Origin: Dastarcus helophoroides
Taxonomy: Eukaryota; Arthropoda; Insecta; Coleoptera; Bothrideridae
Direction of reading: 5' to 3'
Length of the DNA: 64,000 nucleotides
Assembly: GCA_028583605.1 (NCBI GenBank)
Contig: CM053336.1
Coordinates: 20,693,004-20,757,003 of the forward strand
The translations under genes and the position numbers were made by a program. The notes below the pieces were generated by a model that was not told the DNA's origin, made no database searches, and saw nothing but the letters and a program-made list of their open reading frames with translations. Below, piece after piece: positions 46,081-57,903 of the stretch (position 1 is its first letter; the number at the start of each line of letters is the position of its first letter).

Positions 46081-47604
46081 TTTTTTTATAAAGTTGGAGG
46101 TTTTTTTGAAGTTTGAACTCAAAATGAACCCAGAATCCAGAGTTTCAGCCTGAAATTTTTAAATTCGAAAATTCGAGAAATATTTCCTTTTAATTTTAAG
46201 CATTACCACAGTAGGTTTATGCTGTAATATTTAAAAAATAGGGAAAACATTTCCTGAATTGTGTTAGAAAATCAATTTAAATAAAAAAAATTAAAAAATG
46301 AGTCAGCTGGAACTGAACCGAAAACCGGAAAAAACCTCTATTTTTGTCGGAACGAAAAACGGAACGGAACCGATATGATTTTTTTCCTGGAACGAAAACC
46401 GAAAACCGGAACGAAAAAAATAGAGGTTCGATGCCCTGTGCAAAAATATTAGTAGTTCAGAGTTTAGGTGACTCCAGTGCCATAGCAAGGTATTAAATTT
46501 AAGAGGTGATACAAAAGTTATGATATTTGATAGTATTTTTACGAATTAAATTTAATTAACATCTTATAGCCTCCAAAATTATTTTCATCGAGTACAAAAA
46601 AAAAACAGTATCGACATTTCTGAGCCCCTTAAAGTACTCTGTGCGGTTGCACCTGATTACAGTTCTAGATTACTTAATTAAAATTGTTTGCTTTCATAGG
46701 AATAAAATTATATCACTTTTTCATGAAAACTGCATTTAAAGATAAAATGTATTTTATTACAAAGTTCTAATTAAACTCTACAAAAACACAAAAAAAATTT
46801 TTTTTAAACAAAATGCGCTCTACGATCTTTTAAAGAAATAAAGTGTTCATTACTTTCTCAGCAAAATTGTTTAAATCCAAATTTACAAATTAATAATTAG
46901 ACCCTAAAATGGGTACTGCTATCTCTTTGTGAATAGCCGTACTATTGGCAGTTAGGCCTGTAAACGGAATAATTAGCAATCGCAATCAGATCAGCCGGCA
47001 CCTACGCATCATAAACCGTAAATACACACTTCAAACTCTGACTCGTACTCACCATTTGGTAACATCGCTTCAGCGGAGCGGCGTACCGCGGGCTAGCTTT
47101 AATGTGGTGTTCTGTAGTCTATTTCTCCGTATGCCGTGGAGGCCGTTGATAGGCATCGCATGGCAGCCACGCTAGGTGCATAATTCTGCGGGCACCAACG
47201 TATTTCAATTTCCTCATAGTATATAATATAATGGAATAAAAGTTTAAGTACTTTATTCCAAGTCACTCACAAGTATTATTAGTTAATTAGTATATCATTA
47301 TTTTATGTTTAAAAATGTGCTAAATCCAAGAATTTTACATTAAATAGAAAAGAATAGATCGCTCATTTCACGAGGAGCGCGCGCTTTTGCGCTCTTTAAG
47401 ACCAGCCGCCACTGCTTCTAACTAACTTGACTAACTAACTACACTACACTCCCCCGAGGGAAAGGCGACCGCCTTATATAGTTCTCGTTTCCGGGTTCTA
47501 GAAGAATCCAGCAGATAAGGCCTGTCTGTCGTTTGCTTCATTATGGCGGCCGCCTTCCCTTATTAAATTTTCTAAAAACTTCCCACCTAAATTTTATAAT
47601 AACA

Positions 47605-48112
47605 GTTTTGTTACACTATGTTTGAAAATAACAATCAGAATCACAGTTTTTAAGTAACATTAAACAAAGTTATTATTAAATTGCTATTTTCGCTTCAGTT
47701 TTCTTTTTATTATGAAATTTTACGGGTCAAATTACAAAATTTAACTCTTTATTAGTTATTTTGAAGCGTCATTTGAGCTAATGTTTCGGCATTCATTTAA
47801 AGCAACGCCTGCCGAACGTCGAACGCGGACGTTGCAAGAAAAATATATGAACGCAACGGACGTCTGTTACTGCGGAACGTCACGGACGTCCACAGACGAC
47901 GGACGTCGCAACGAAAACATACCTTGCGGACGATCTGTTGAGAATCAGGGGGACCTAATGCACATACCATGACGCAAAGAATAAATGTCGTTCTACATAC
48001 AACTGGCTTCGAAACGAAAATTTCCAACTATCTTACAATAAATGTGAAAGCATTTGTTTCCAAAAAAAAAAAAAAATAGGAAAACTGCACCCTCCCCGAA
48101 TATAGTTATAAC
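47605..48112. other. intergenic stretch with GACGTC-rich patch
   Basis: 47805-47945 is unusually GC- and CpG-rich and repeats the core (G)ACGT(C): GAACGTCG, GGACGTTG, GGACGTCTG, GAACGTCACGGACGTCC and GGACGTCGC. The overlapping frames on both strands have no recognisable product. An A13 run ends the stretch before the next hAT element. Confidence 0.55.
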
Positions 48113-50757
48113 CAGGGCTTCGAACCGGAACTAAACCGAAAACCCGCAAAAACCGTTATTTTCGCCGGAACGAAAACCGGAACGGAGCCGAAAAAAAAAT
48201 TACGGTTTATTTCGGTTCGTCGAATTTATATACTTAAAATAATTTCTACTTTATACTTAAGATTGGAATTTTTTTTTGAAATGTCAATTTTTTTTCAAAA
48301 TTTTACACAATTCCATGCAACTTTCATCTCATCTTTACCTGATTAGATTAGATTGGAAACTCACAATTTCCATATTTTCTGGAAAATATTGACGTTATTT
48401 TCAAAATTTCAACCCAAACTAAAATTTTAGTTTTTAACTTGAATAAAGATTTTTTCAAGATTTATTTAATCTGGAAATTACTAGAAATATTTCTTTCCTA
48501 CTCCTCAAATTTTGAGTTTAAAATAAAATTCATTTCCCCTGTTGTATCTTTGGAATAAAGTAGTAGCGTTGTTTTTTATTCAAGCTAGGAAAACTCGATT
48601 TTTCTTACAAAGTTTTTTGAAAATTCGAGTTTTTCTGAAAATTTTTTTGGAAACTTTTTTAAAAAATTCCAAATTTACTTCTTTCTTTAAACTCCAATTT
48701 TCTTTTCCTACTTTGATATCTATATTTTTTGAAGTTTTTAGACAAATTTCCTATTTTTTGTGAATTTTTCCTTCAAATTCCACTTTGATTTTAGTATTCC
48801 ATTTTTTTTTCGAAATCCCAAATTTAAATTTCTGCTGCCGAATTCCTAAATCTTCCAAGAATTCCAAGATATGATTTTCGCTAAAATCTCGCAGTTTCAA
48901 AAACCTAGAAATTTTTAAATTTCAATTCAAAATTTCAGCAAAAAATTCAACATGATATTCCAATTTAAAGCCGGGATCTTGGCATTGGGATCGAAATTTT
49001 TACAGTAAACTTGAAATAGTGATATGTTAGAAAATGTATAATTTGAACTTGCAATGATTTTTTTACGTTAAAATAGTAATTTTTATTCTGAAAACTTTGG
49101 TGTTTTTCTCAAGATTTCGACTTTAGCCTCAAAACTGCGATTTGTTTAGAATTTATAAGTCAAAATTGTGTGTTCTCTTAAACATTAGGTAATTGCATTC
49201 GTTAAACTTCTGACATAAAATCGAAAGTTCGGTCCTTTGCAAGTTCGGCGCTTTACTCCTTGAACTTTTGTGTCAAAAATTCGTTCTAAAAATGTTAAAT
49301 TTATTTACAAACTTTTTACCCACAGCTGAAAATATTTCTAAAGTTCCGTCTGTAAAATTAAAATTCGCGTTTATTTTTTTCAGAAAATTAACCGTTGATT
49401 TTAAAATTTCAATTTTTTCATAAAAAAATTAAGTTTAAAATAATTAAAATTGCACTTTTTGTGAATTTTTTTAATTTTATTCTTAAAATTTACATTGCCA
49501 TTAAAATTTTCAAATTGTTGCTTAAAATGTTATCTGAAGTTAGATTTCAAACGCAAAAGTGCAAATTTGAATTTAAAAATTTTATTTTTTTATTTTGAAT
49601 ATTAATTTAAAATCCCTAAAGAATATCCAAATTTTAAGAAAAAGGAGATCATTTTTGAAAAAGTTCAAGTTTTGAGGAAAAACAAACTAAATTTATGACG
49701 ATTTTTTTAAATTAATCTCAAAATTTCGAGTCCTGAAAATGTTTAGCTAAAAATCTAATATTCGAAATTTCCAAACTGAAACTTATATTTGTCAATTTCT
49801 TATAGTCCAAGTTCCAAGTCATAATTTCGAGAAAAATGTCTATAATTAAAGAATAAAAGTCAACCTGTCGATAAAAAGGTTAGGAGGTTGCTAGAGAAAG
49901 ACTAAATTTTGTTTAAAATCGAAACTTAATAATAATAATAATAAAAAGTACATACAAGTTTAAATTTAAAACTAAAAAAAAATGTTAAAATATCGAAAAA
50001 AGTAAATACATTAAATAAAACTTTCTGAAAAATTTTAATTTTTCTAGAAAATTCCAGAAAAAATTCGAATATTTTGGTTTAAATCAAGACTTCTAAATTG
50101 AGGTAGATATTTTTTAAAAAAATTTTTTCAATAAATTTGAAGTTTTTTTTTGAGATTGTGACTGTCCCGCAAAATCTTAATTCAAAACTTTTTATTTTAT
50201 AATTTTTGTCTTTTTTGTTTTCGTTCATTTGTTTATTTGATCTTTTTAATAGAGTGTTCTAGAAAACAAAACCGTAACAGTCAAAATCAATTTTATTAGA
50301 AAATGCGAGTAAAAGTCAAAACTTCGACAGAGAACCAAAATTATGAAAGAAGAGAAAAAAGTCTCTCAAATTTTCTATTTTAATAGTCAAAGTTCGTAAA
50401 TTCTAGAAGTTTTCAACTCTAGGGTATATAATTTAAGATTTTTATAAAAATTCCGAGTTTAGTTTGGGTTTTTCATGAAATTTTTAAATTTGACAAATAG
50501 AAAATATTTTCCTTTAATTTTAGGCAAGATTAAAGTAGTTACGTGTTGTAATATCGAATAAAAAAATACATCACCTTTTCTAAATTATGTTCAAAAATCA
50601 ATTTTTAATTCGAAAAACTTTTGAAAACCAAAAAATGAGTCACCCAGAACTGAACCGAAAACCGGAAAAAACCGTTATTTTTGTCGGAACGAAAACCGGG
50701 ACTGAACTGATATAATTTTTTCGCCGGAACGAAAAAAAATAGCAGTTCGAAGCCCTG
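48113..50757. mobile_element. non-autonomous hAT-like element, CAGGGCTTCGAACCGG family, copy 2
   Basis: Starts CAGGGCTTCGAACCGGAAC and ends GTTCGAAGCCCTG, flanked by a perfect 8-bp duplication gttataac (48105-48112; 50758-50765). Iterated GAACCGAAAACCGG words lie at 48119-48200 and 50645-50735. The left half is T-rich and the right half A-rich. It is collinear with copy 3 along its length (GTTGTATCTTTGGAATAAA, AAAGCCGGGATCTTGGCATT, TAAAGAATAAAAGTCAAC appear in both in order). No transposase frame is present. Confidence 0.92.
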
Positions 50758-50829
50758 GTTATAACAAATAAAATCATCCCTTTCAAAAGAGAAGTCATAT
50801 ATTTAGTTGTAACCCTTCAACATAATATG

Positions 50830-51000
50830 TCATCTGTCTGAAAGCTGAGAAAGGCAATTATCTATTACGCGCGATATGCAGTCTGGTGGGGTGTTGACCC
50901 CGTCTCCCTTCAACTAGCTTATAACTGCCTGGTTCGTTCACACCTAGATTATGGTTCCATATTCTTTTTAACTGTGACCACAAAAGTATTAAACAAGCTC
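50830..51000 (+). pseudogene. non-LTR reverse-transcriptase tail fragment
   Basis: Reads YNCLVRSHLDYGSIFF in one frame, a variant of the SxLDYG block found just after the RT catalytic region in Jockey-like non-LTR elements. It continues only to about LNKLN before joining sequence of a different element at about 51000. Stop codons and the short length show it is a relic. Confidence 0.55.
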
Positions 51001-51912
51001 AACACCATTCTGTTTCTGTTACACATAAATGATCTTTTAGCTTCAACTTCCAATCAGATATACAGCTACGTAGATGATAGTAGCTTGGTGTCATCTTTTT
51101 TCTCCGACAAACCGTAGCTGCTTCAGATCGACTAAAAGAACAGCAGATACAGATGATTAATCGGGATCTCGGAATCGTTCTGGAATGGGGTAAGAAAAAT
51201 CTGGTTGACTTCAATACCTCAAAAACTCAGGCCGCGGTTTTCTCTAAGAAAACATCAAGGGATAATACAACAAACATAGTCATGGGCGGTAAAATCCTGC
51301 CAATGGGATTTAATCTGTCTATCCTAGGAGTGAATGCGACCACTAACTTCTGTTGGGACAATCATGTGCGCGCCATTGCTAAGTTCGCCTCTCAGAAGCT
51401 AAGCTTTCTTTTTTAGAGCTAAAAAGTGCTTTACATTTCATCAGCTGCTCACTATATGCAAAGCTCAAGTTAGGCCAACACTAGACTACTGTTCTCATGT
51501 TTGGAATTTAGTCTTAAAGCACACTTTGGCTCTTTTGGATTCAATTCAAAATGGAGCGATGCGCCTAATTGATAACGAGAGTTTGATCGATTCTCTCGAA
51601 ACACTAGAGCACTTACAGATGGTTGGTGACTTATTTCTTTTCTACAAGTACTTTCATGGGAGATGCTCGCAGGAACTAATAGGATTGATATCTTCAAGAT
51701 AAAATTTTTAAGGCACACAAGACAGTCGGAAACAGCAATTTCCTGAGGTCCAGGGACTTCTGCTTATGGAGATTCTTTTTACGGTAGAACTTCCAAGCTA
51801 TGTAATTCGTTACCGAACGGAATTTTCCCCAAAAATTACAATCTATTCTTGTTTAAGAAGGCGGTTCGTCGCCATCCTAGACCAAATAGACTGAACTCTG
51901 AAGGGTAACCAG
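51001..51912 (+). pseudogene. CR1/Jockey-type non-LTR retrotransposon RT 3' part
   Basis: The order of blocks is that of the C-terminal half of a non-LTR reverse transcriptase: LLHINDLLASTSNQ, the catalytic box SYVDDSSLV (about 51060-51090), WGKKNLVDFNTSKTQ, ILGVNATTNFCWDNHV, ICKAQVRPTLDYCSHVW (about 51450-51505) and QNGAMRLID. The end SLPNGIFPKNYNLFLFKKAVRRHP stops at TGA about 51899-51907. In-frame stops (about 51115 and 51416) and frameshifts inactivate it. The 5' part is missing, as is usual for 5'-truncated non-LTR insertions. Confidence 0.85.
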
Positions 51913-52164
51913 TGAAGAAAGTTGGAAGCCTGGCGAAAGCCCAGCTCGCGCTTTTATTCCTTAACACACCTTTGCGAAGACAACATCGAGGTTTTTAGCA
52001 AATAGGCATTAAATATGGAAAAATGTATTGTAGAATGCTGTCGGAACATAAGTGGATATATTAGTAAAATAAATTCAAGAGTTTTATTCTTCGGGTAGGC
52101 GTTGATTGAATACAATCAACGGGGTAGGTAAAAATAAAACATATAAATATTCAATAATCAACGT

Positions 52165-52365
52165 GCGTCGCCATCTATCCTTGTTTCCGCATCTTAGTCG
52201 CGGTGCTCTGAAGGTATAATGGGGTTGCTCTTTGCAAATGGATTGAGCTTAAACAAAGACTAAAGCTTTAAGAATTATTACTGGTTGTATGAAATCTAGC
52301 CCTGCTAACGCTCTACTGGCAGAATGCGGAGAAATTACACTGGAACGCAGAAGATGCTAAAAGTA
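52165..52365 (+). pseudogene. Jockey-like RT fragment
   Basis: KALRIITGCMKSSPANALLAECGE (two overlapping halves, 52262-52335) is the ALRxIxG...ALxAExGE block that follows the RT domain in Jockey-type elements. The sequence just before it (52165-52250) has an inverted relative at 54925-55020, on the other side of the intervening hAT element. Confidence 0.6.
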
Positions 52366-52724
52366 AATTCATGCTAAATATAGTTTCCATCAAAAATCAC
52401 TCTCTAATGCCCATAAGGGTGGACCTCCTCGGCATCCACCAAAACTTAGACCTCACATCTTTCCCCAAAAACATTACTGTTCAGTCAATATTCAGTTATT
52501 GTAATCAGAGGATATTTTCTTCAAATATTTGTTAAAATTCATGAATTAATAACATCTATACTTTACTTGTTTACGATAAACAACCTTAATGAAATGCTGT
52601 GAAGAACCCAATTTAGGTGTAACTATCATCAATTTATTAGGAATTTGTAGGCACCGCAATTAATAATACATCATATTTTAAACCGAAGTATTTGCCACCC
52701 GCGGTAACTGAATGTCTGGTAAAC

Positions 52725-54856
52725 CAGGCACGTAGCCAGGATTTTTGTTCGGGGAGTGTCCAACTCCCCCCTTTTTTTTATGTTCTTCGAAATAAGCAAT
52801 GTTGCAAAATTTAAAGAAAAAGTTGAGTTGTTAAATCAATAAACGTCTTGGTCTTTTAGTTAGTGCTCATTTTTTACTTTTGCGTAAAATTTCCAATCTT
52901 AACTTCGAAATGTGAACTATAATTGAAAACTCTCAAGTTCGGCTTCAGTCTCAATATTTAAATCTTTTAAATCTAGTGTATCTCGACATTTTGAAAAAAA
53001 AAATAAAATTGTCCAGTATTTTTTCAAAATACGTGATTTTTGAACTTTTCAGAACAGCTTCAAATTTCAGATCAAAGACGAAATTGGGAATATTAGATAT
53101 TAAAGATGAAATAAAAAAATTTCAATAGAAGCTTTCATTTTAATTTGTAATTTCGATTTTTGTCGAAACTTTAAATTTATTTTAGAAAGGAAAAGGGTGA
53201 ATATAAAAATCTTCAGTAAAAGCAGAAATTTGGACGAAAAATTAAAAGGATGAAAAAAGAAAAGAACTTAATCAAAGAAAATCCAGAAGCTTCGAAAAAT
53301 CCATTTTTTTTTTAAACTTAAAATGATGACTTTACTGAAATATTTAGAAAAAATTTAAATATTAAGAAAAAACCGAAAATTTTCTGATAAAGCAAAAATT
53401 TTGGGTTTAAACTAGAATTTTTTTTTAAAAAGTAGAACTTTCGTGACTAGAATTAAAATTTAAAAAAATTAAAGCACACAATATTTAGTGCAAAGAGAAA
53501 TATTTAGAAAAGAAATTAAAAAAAATTGAAATTGTAAAATAAAGGTCTTTGGAAAAATTTAAAATTTTACACAAAAAAAACGCAAACATTATATAAAATA
53601 TTTCTAGCTAAACTGAAAATTTTAAGAAAAACGAAATTTATAAAATCTTTTTTTTAGAAATTTCGATTTTATATTCGAAACGGAAAAATAAAAATTTTGA
53701 TATTTTTAAATTATTTCAAAATGTTAAATAAAAATTAAGTCTTAAAAACATCAAAAGTTGGAATTTCAAATGAAAATTTCGTTTTAATCAGAGGAAAATT
53801 AAAAGTCCAAATTTGAATTTAAAAAAAAGTTTATATTTTTAAACTAAAATGAATATTTTGAAAATTATGTCAAAATGCGTATAAATATGTTTATCAAATA
53901 AGAGAAATCTCTGAAAAAGTTGAAATGTTGAATTTGAATCAAAAATAAAAAGAAAGTTAAAAGGATTTTACAAAAGAAGTTGATATTTCGAAAATTTCTA
54001 AAAATAATCGAAATTTAGAAAAACGTTGCAATATATAGAAAATTTATGAATCAAAAATAAAACATTTTTAAGAAAAAATACCAGAGTTCGACAAAAAATT
54101 ATTTATACGTCCTTGGAATTAAAAAAATAAATTAATGAAATCGATTATGTGCTTACAGAGACGTAAAATTGAAGAAAGTAATTTAGAATTTTCAATTTAA
54201 ACTCGGAATTTTGTTAAATTATCAAAATTTCTAGAAAATATTCTTCAGAAAATAATAATTAAGACACCTTAATTATTTTTACGTATTCATTTCTTTTATT
54301 TTTTTTTCATTTTGGTAATTAGTGAAAATAAAGAATAAAATCTAGTGACCTTAACATTATATAAATTTGACAAATAAAAACGTGAAACTTACCAAAGAAA
54401 AATTTCCTAATATCCATTTTAAGTTCACGTATTTAACTTATCACCGATCAATAGTCGACTTGTTGTCTAATTCTTAACTCCTACCATAATTATGATTTGT
54501 ATTGTATTTCCTATGACAATTTGGCAATATGAAATATGAGCTAATATAATAAAGTAGATTAGGTACAAGAATATGTCCTTTGACTGCAATGCCGCTGCTG
54601 CACGTACGTGACGATTGAAGCATATATTGGGAAGCCTTGAGCTCATTGTCAATTTTTCTTAAAATACCTACATGGCGATTTTGCTTATCATAAATTTAGT
54701 AGTTAGCAATTTCGGAAATTATTTACATGCTTAAATATACAATCAACCATTTTTCTATTGATATTTCAATTCGTATCATCGTAAATTGTTTAGCGAATAT
54801 TCATTTCAGGGGGGGGGGTCTGGACCTCTTGGACCCTCCCCATAGCTACGTGCCTG
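52725..54856. mobile_element. non-autonomous hAT-like element (CAGGCACGTAGC termini)
   Basis: Ends CAGGCACGTAGCC (52725) and AGCTACGTGCCTG (to 54856) are inverted repeats, flanked by a perfect 8-bp duplication tggtaaac (52717-52724; 54857-54864). A poly-C patch lies near the left end and a G10 run near 54810. This plan matches the element at 13354-16285, whose ends CAGGCCCGTAACC and inner T and G runs are similar, so the two are probably related families. The interior is AT-rich and has no transposase. Confidence 0.92.
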
Positions 54857-54924
54857 TGGTAAACACAATAGGAAATTCTGGGATATTATCATCCCTAATC
54901 ACATTGTGTTATTTAGTTTTTTTA

Positions 54925-55020
54925 TGTTCAATTCATTCGCAAAGGATCATTCTATTATGCCTTCAAAGCACCGCAAGTAGGATGCGATGAATCGCCTTCT
55001 TAAACAAGGATAGGTTTGTT
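54925..55020 (-). repeat. non-LTR 3' end relic, inverted relative of 51840-51890 and 52165-52250
   Basis: On the - strand it reads TATCCTTGTTTAAGAAGGCG, close to 51850-51875 (the FLFKKA codons of the retrotransposon). It then reads GCGGTGCTTTGAAGGCATAAT, close to 52200-52222. It is thus a - strand remnant of the same non-LTR family. Confidence 0.6.
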
Positions 55021-55187
55021 TCTTTTGTTTGCTTGGTACTTATCTAGCACTTTCACCTCTATAACTTCACCTCTCATGGTAATTTTATCCCAAATTATAT
55101 GTTAGTATGTAATAAATGTTAAGTTTTAAAGTTGACTTTTTATTAGCATGAATGCACCCAAATGATTCCGAATCTGCAAGGCAATTA

Positions 55188-57895
55188 CAGGGCTTCGAAC
55201 CGGAACTGAACCGAAAATCGAAAAAAACCCTTAATTTCGCCGGAACGAAAGCAAAAAAGCGGTTTATTTCGGTTCGTCGAATTTATATACTTAAAATAGT
55301 TTTTATTTTATACATAAGATTGCATTTTTTTTCAAAATTTTAAACAATTTCATACAACTTTTATCTCATCTTCATCTCTCATTTCTGATTAGATTAGATT
55401 AGAAACTCAAAATTCCCACATTTTCTAGAAAATATTGATTTTATTCTTAAAACTTCAACCCAAATTAAAATTTTAAGTTTTAACTTTAATCTTTTTTCAA
55501 GATTTTCGACTTTTTCTTGAAATTTGGACTTTTATCTTGAAATTACTCAAAAAATTTCTTTTCTTTCGTTAAAATTTCAAGTTTAAAAAAATTCCTCTGT
55601 TGTATCTTTGGAATAAAATAGTAGCTTGTTTTTTATTCAAGCTAGGAAAACTCGGTTTTCCTTGCAATTTGTTTGCAAATTTGGGTTTTTCAGGAAATTT
55701 TCTGGAAACATTTTTTAAAAAATTCCAAATTTACTTCTTTCTTTAATTTTCAATTTTCTTTTCCTAATTTGATATCTCTATTTTTTGAAGTTATTAGTCA
55801 AATTTTCGATTTTTCGTGATTTTTTTCCTTTAAATTCCACTTTGATTTTAGTATTCAATTTTTTTTTTCAAAATGCCAAATTTAAATTCCTGCTGCCGAC
55901 TTCCTTAATCTTCAAAAAATTCCAGGATTTGATTTTTTCTCAACATTTTTGCTAAAACCTCACAGTTTCAAATTTAACTTAGAAATTTTTAAATTTCAAT
56001 TCAAAATTTCAGCAAAAAATCCAACAGGATATTTCAATTTAAAGGCGGGACCTTGGCATTGAGGTCGAAATTTTTACAGTAACTTTGAAATGGTGACATG
56101 TTAGAAAATCTATAATTTAAACGTGCAATGACTTTGTTTACGTTAAAATACTAATTTTTATTTTCAAACTTTGATTTTTTTCTCAATATTTCGACTTTAG
56201 CCTCAAAACTGCGATTTGTTTAGAATTTAGAAGTCAAAATTGTGTATTCTCTTAAAATATTAGGTAATTGCTTTCGCTAAACTTCTGGCATAAAATCAAA
56301 GGTTCGGCCCTTTGCAAGTTCGGCCTTTTGCTCCTTGAATTTTTGTGTCAAAAATCCGTTGTAAAAATGTTAAATTTATTCACAAACTTTTTAGCTACAG
56401 CTAAAATTATTTTTAAAATTTTGTCTTTAAAACTGAATTTAGCGTTTATTTTTTTCGGAAAATGTGTAGTTGATCTTAAAATTTCAATTTTTTCATAGAA
56501 AATTTAAATTTAGAAATAATTGAAATTGCACATTTTGGGGAATTTTTTATTTTTATTCTTAAATCTTAGCAGAAGTTAAATATCAAAGGCAAAAGTGCTA
56601 ATTTTAATTTAAAAATTTTATGTTATTTTTTATTTTGAATATTAATTCAAAATCTCGAAAGAATAGCAAAATTTAAAGAAAAAATACCACAAATGTCCAG
56701 GTTTTGAGGAAAAACAAACTAAATTTATAACAAACAATTTTTCAAAATTAATCTCAAAATGTCGAGTTCTGAATATTTTGAGTTTTTTCGAAATAAAAGT
56801 CGAAAATTCCAAATTTAAACTTATATTTGTCATTATAATCATAGGTCTCAACTCATAATTTCGAGAAAAATATCTATAATTAAAGAATAAAAGTCAACAT
56901 GTCAATAAAAAGGGTTAGGAGGTTGCCAGAGAAAGACTAAATTTTGTTTAAAGTCAAAATTTTAGATAATAATAACAATAAAAAGTACATACAAATTTAA
57001 ATTTAAAACTTCAAACGAAAAAAGCTGAAATATCGAAAAACGGTAAATACATTAAACAAAACTTTCTAAAAAATCTTACTTTTCAGCTTTTAGCAATATT
57101 TCCAGAAAAAAAATCGAATATTTGGGTTTAAAGTAAAGACTTCTAAAGGGTTGAAATTTTAGAAACTCTTTTTTTAAATGAATTTGAAGTTCTTTGTTTG
57201 AAATTGTGACGCTTCCGCAAAATCTTAATTCAAACCTTTTTATTTTATAATTTTTGGTCTTTTTGATTTTCAGTTATTTTTTAAATTGATCTTTTTAATC
57301 AAACGTCCTAGAAAATAAAGTCGATACAGTAAAAATCAATTTTATTAGATAAGGCGAGTCAAAGTCAAAACTTCGATGGAAAACCAAAATTATGAAAAAA
57401 AAAGGTCTTTCAAATTTTTGATTTTAATCGCCAAAGCGTTTTCAACTCTAGAGTATAAAATTTAAGATTTTTATAAAAATTGCGAGTTTAAATTTGAAAT
57501 ATCTAACCCGAAAGTGCGATTTAGATTTTTATAAACTTTAGGTTTTTTTTAAATTTGAACTCAAACTAAACTCAAAATCCAGAGTTTCAACATGAAATTT
57601 TTAAACTTGAAACGTAGAAAATATTTTTCTTCAAATTTAGGCAAGGTCGGAGTAGTTTCGTGTTGTAATATTAAAGAAAAAAAGACATCACATTTTGTAA
57701 ATTATGTTCAAAAATCAATCTTTAATTCGAAAAACTTTTACATATCAAAAAAATCACCCGGAACTGAACCCAAAACCAAAAACTGGAAAAAACCGTAATT
57801 TTTGTGGGAACGAAAACCGAAACTGAACCGATATAATTTTTTTGCCGGAATGAAAACCGAAAACCGGAACAAAAAAATAGCGGTTCGACGCCCTG
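55188..57895. mobile_element. non-autonomous hAT-like element, CAGGGCTTCGAACCGG family, copy 3
   Basis: Starts CAGGGCTTCGAACCGGAAC and ends GGTTCGACGCCCTG, flanked by a perfect 8-bp duplication ggcaatta (55180-55187; 57896-57903). AACCGAAAACCGGAAC words are at both ends (55194-55260; 57760-57880). Left half T-rich, right half A-rich; collinear and same orientation as copy 2. No transposase. Confidence 0.93.
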
Positions 57896-57903
57896 GGCAA
57901 TTA

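Larger units (their letters stand above)
43077..46438. mobile_element. inner non-autonomous hAT-like element, CAGGGCTTCGAACCGG family, copy 1
   Basis: Starts CAGGGCTTCGAACCGGAAC and ends GGTTCGATGCCCTG, with a perfect 8-bp duplication tgcaaaaa at 43069-43076 and 46439-46446. Both subterminal regions carry iterated AACCGAAAACCGGAACG words (43085-43165; 46307-46425). The interior is T-rich in its left half (43200-44150) and A-rich in its right half (44420-46020), with no transposase. It contains a non-LTR RNase H fragment near 44219-44345 and a copy of the dispersed block at 46005-46080. Same family as 48113-50757 and 55188-57895. Confidence 0.92.
43030..47414. mobile_element. outer non-autonomous hAT-like element (CAGTAGCGGCTGGT termini)
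   Basis: The left end CAGTAGCGGCTGGTT (43030) and right end ACCAGCCGCCACTG (to 47414) are inverted repeats with one mismatch. They are flanked by tttctaac (43022-43029) and cttctaac (47415-47422), an 8-bp duplication with one difference. It lies inside the solo LTR and is itself interrupted at 43077-46438. Its own body is about 1.0 kb. A 76-codon frame at 46945-47175 is not a recognisable transposase. Confidence 0.8.
42832..47604 (-). mobile_element. solo LTR (about 378 bp) split by nested transposons
   Basis: If 43030-47422 (element plus one target copy) is removed, the flanks join into a 378-base LTR-like unit on the - strand. It starts TGTTATTATAAA (47604) and ends GGTAACA (42832). A TATATAAGG promoter box lies at 47480-47472 and an AATAAAG poly(A) signal at 42951-42945, in the right order for U3-R-U5. 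The region is far less AT-rich than its surroundings. No internal retroelement sequence, primer-binding site or 4-6 bp flanking duplication was found, so it is a solo LTR whose family I cannot name. Confidence 0.65.

Noticed and set aside
46945..47175. 76-codon frame inside the outer hAT element as a possible transposase piece
   Set aside because: No hAT motif (DDE or C-terminal dimerisation region) is recognisable and it has no neighbours in frame.
49921..49950. (ATA)n microsatellite as a retroelement tail
   Set aside because: It lies in the middle of a collinear hAT copy and has no coding sequence before it.
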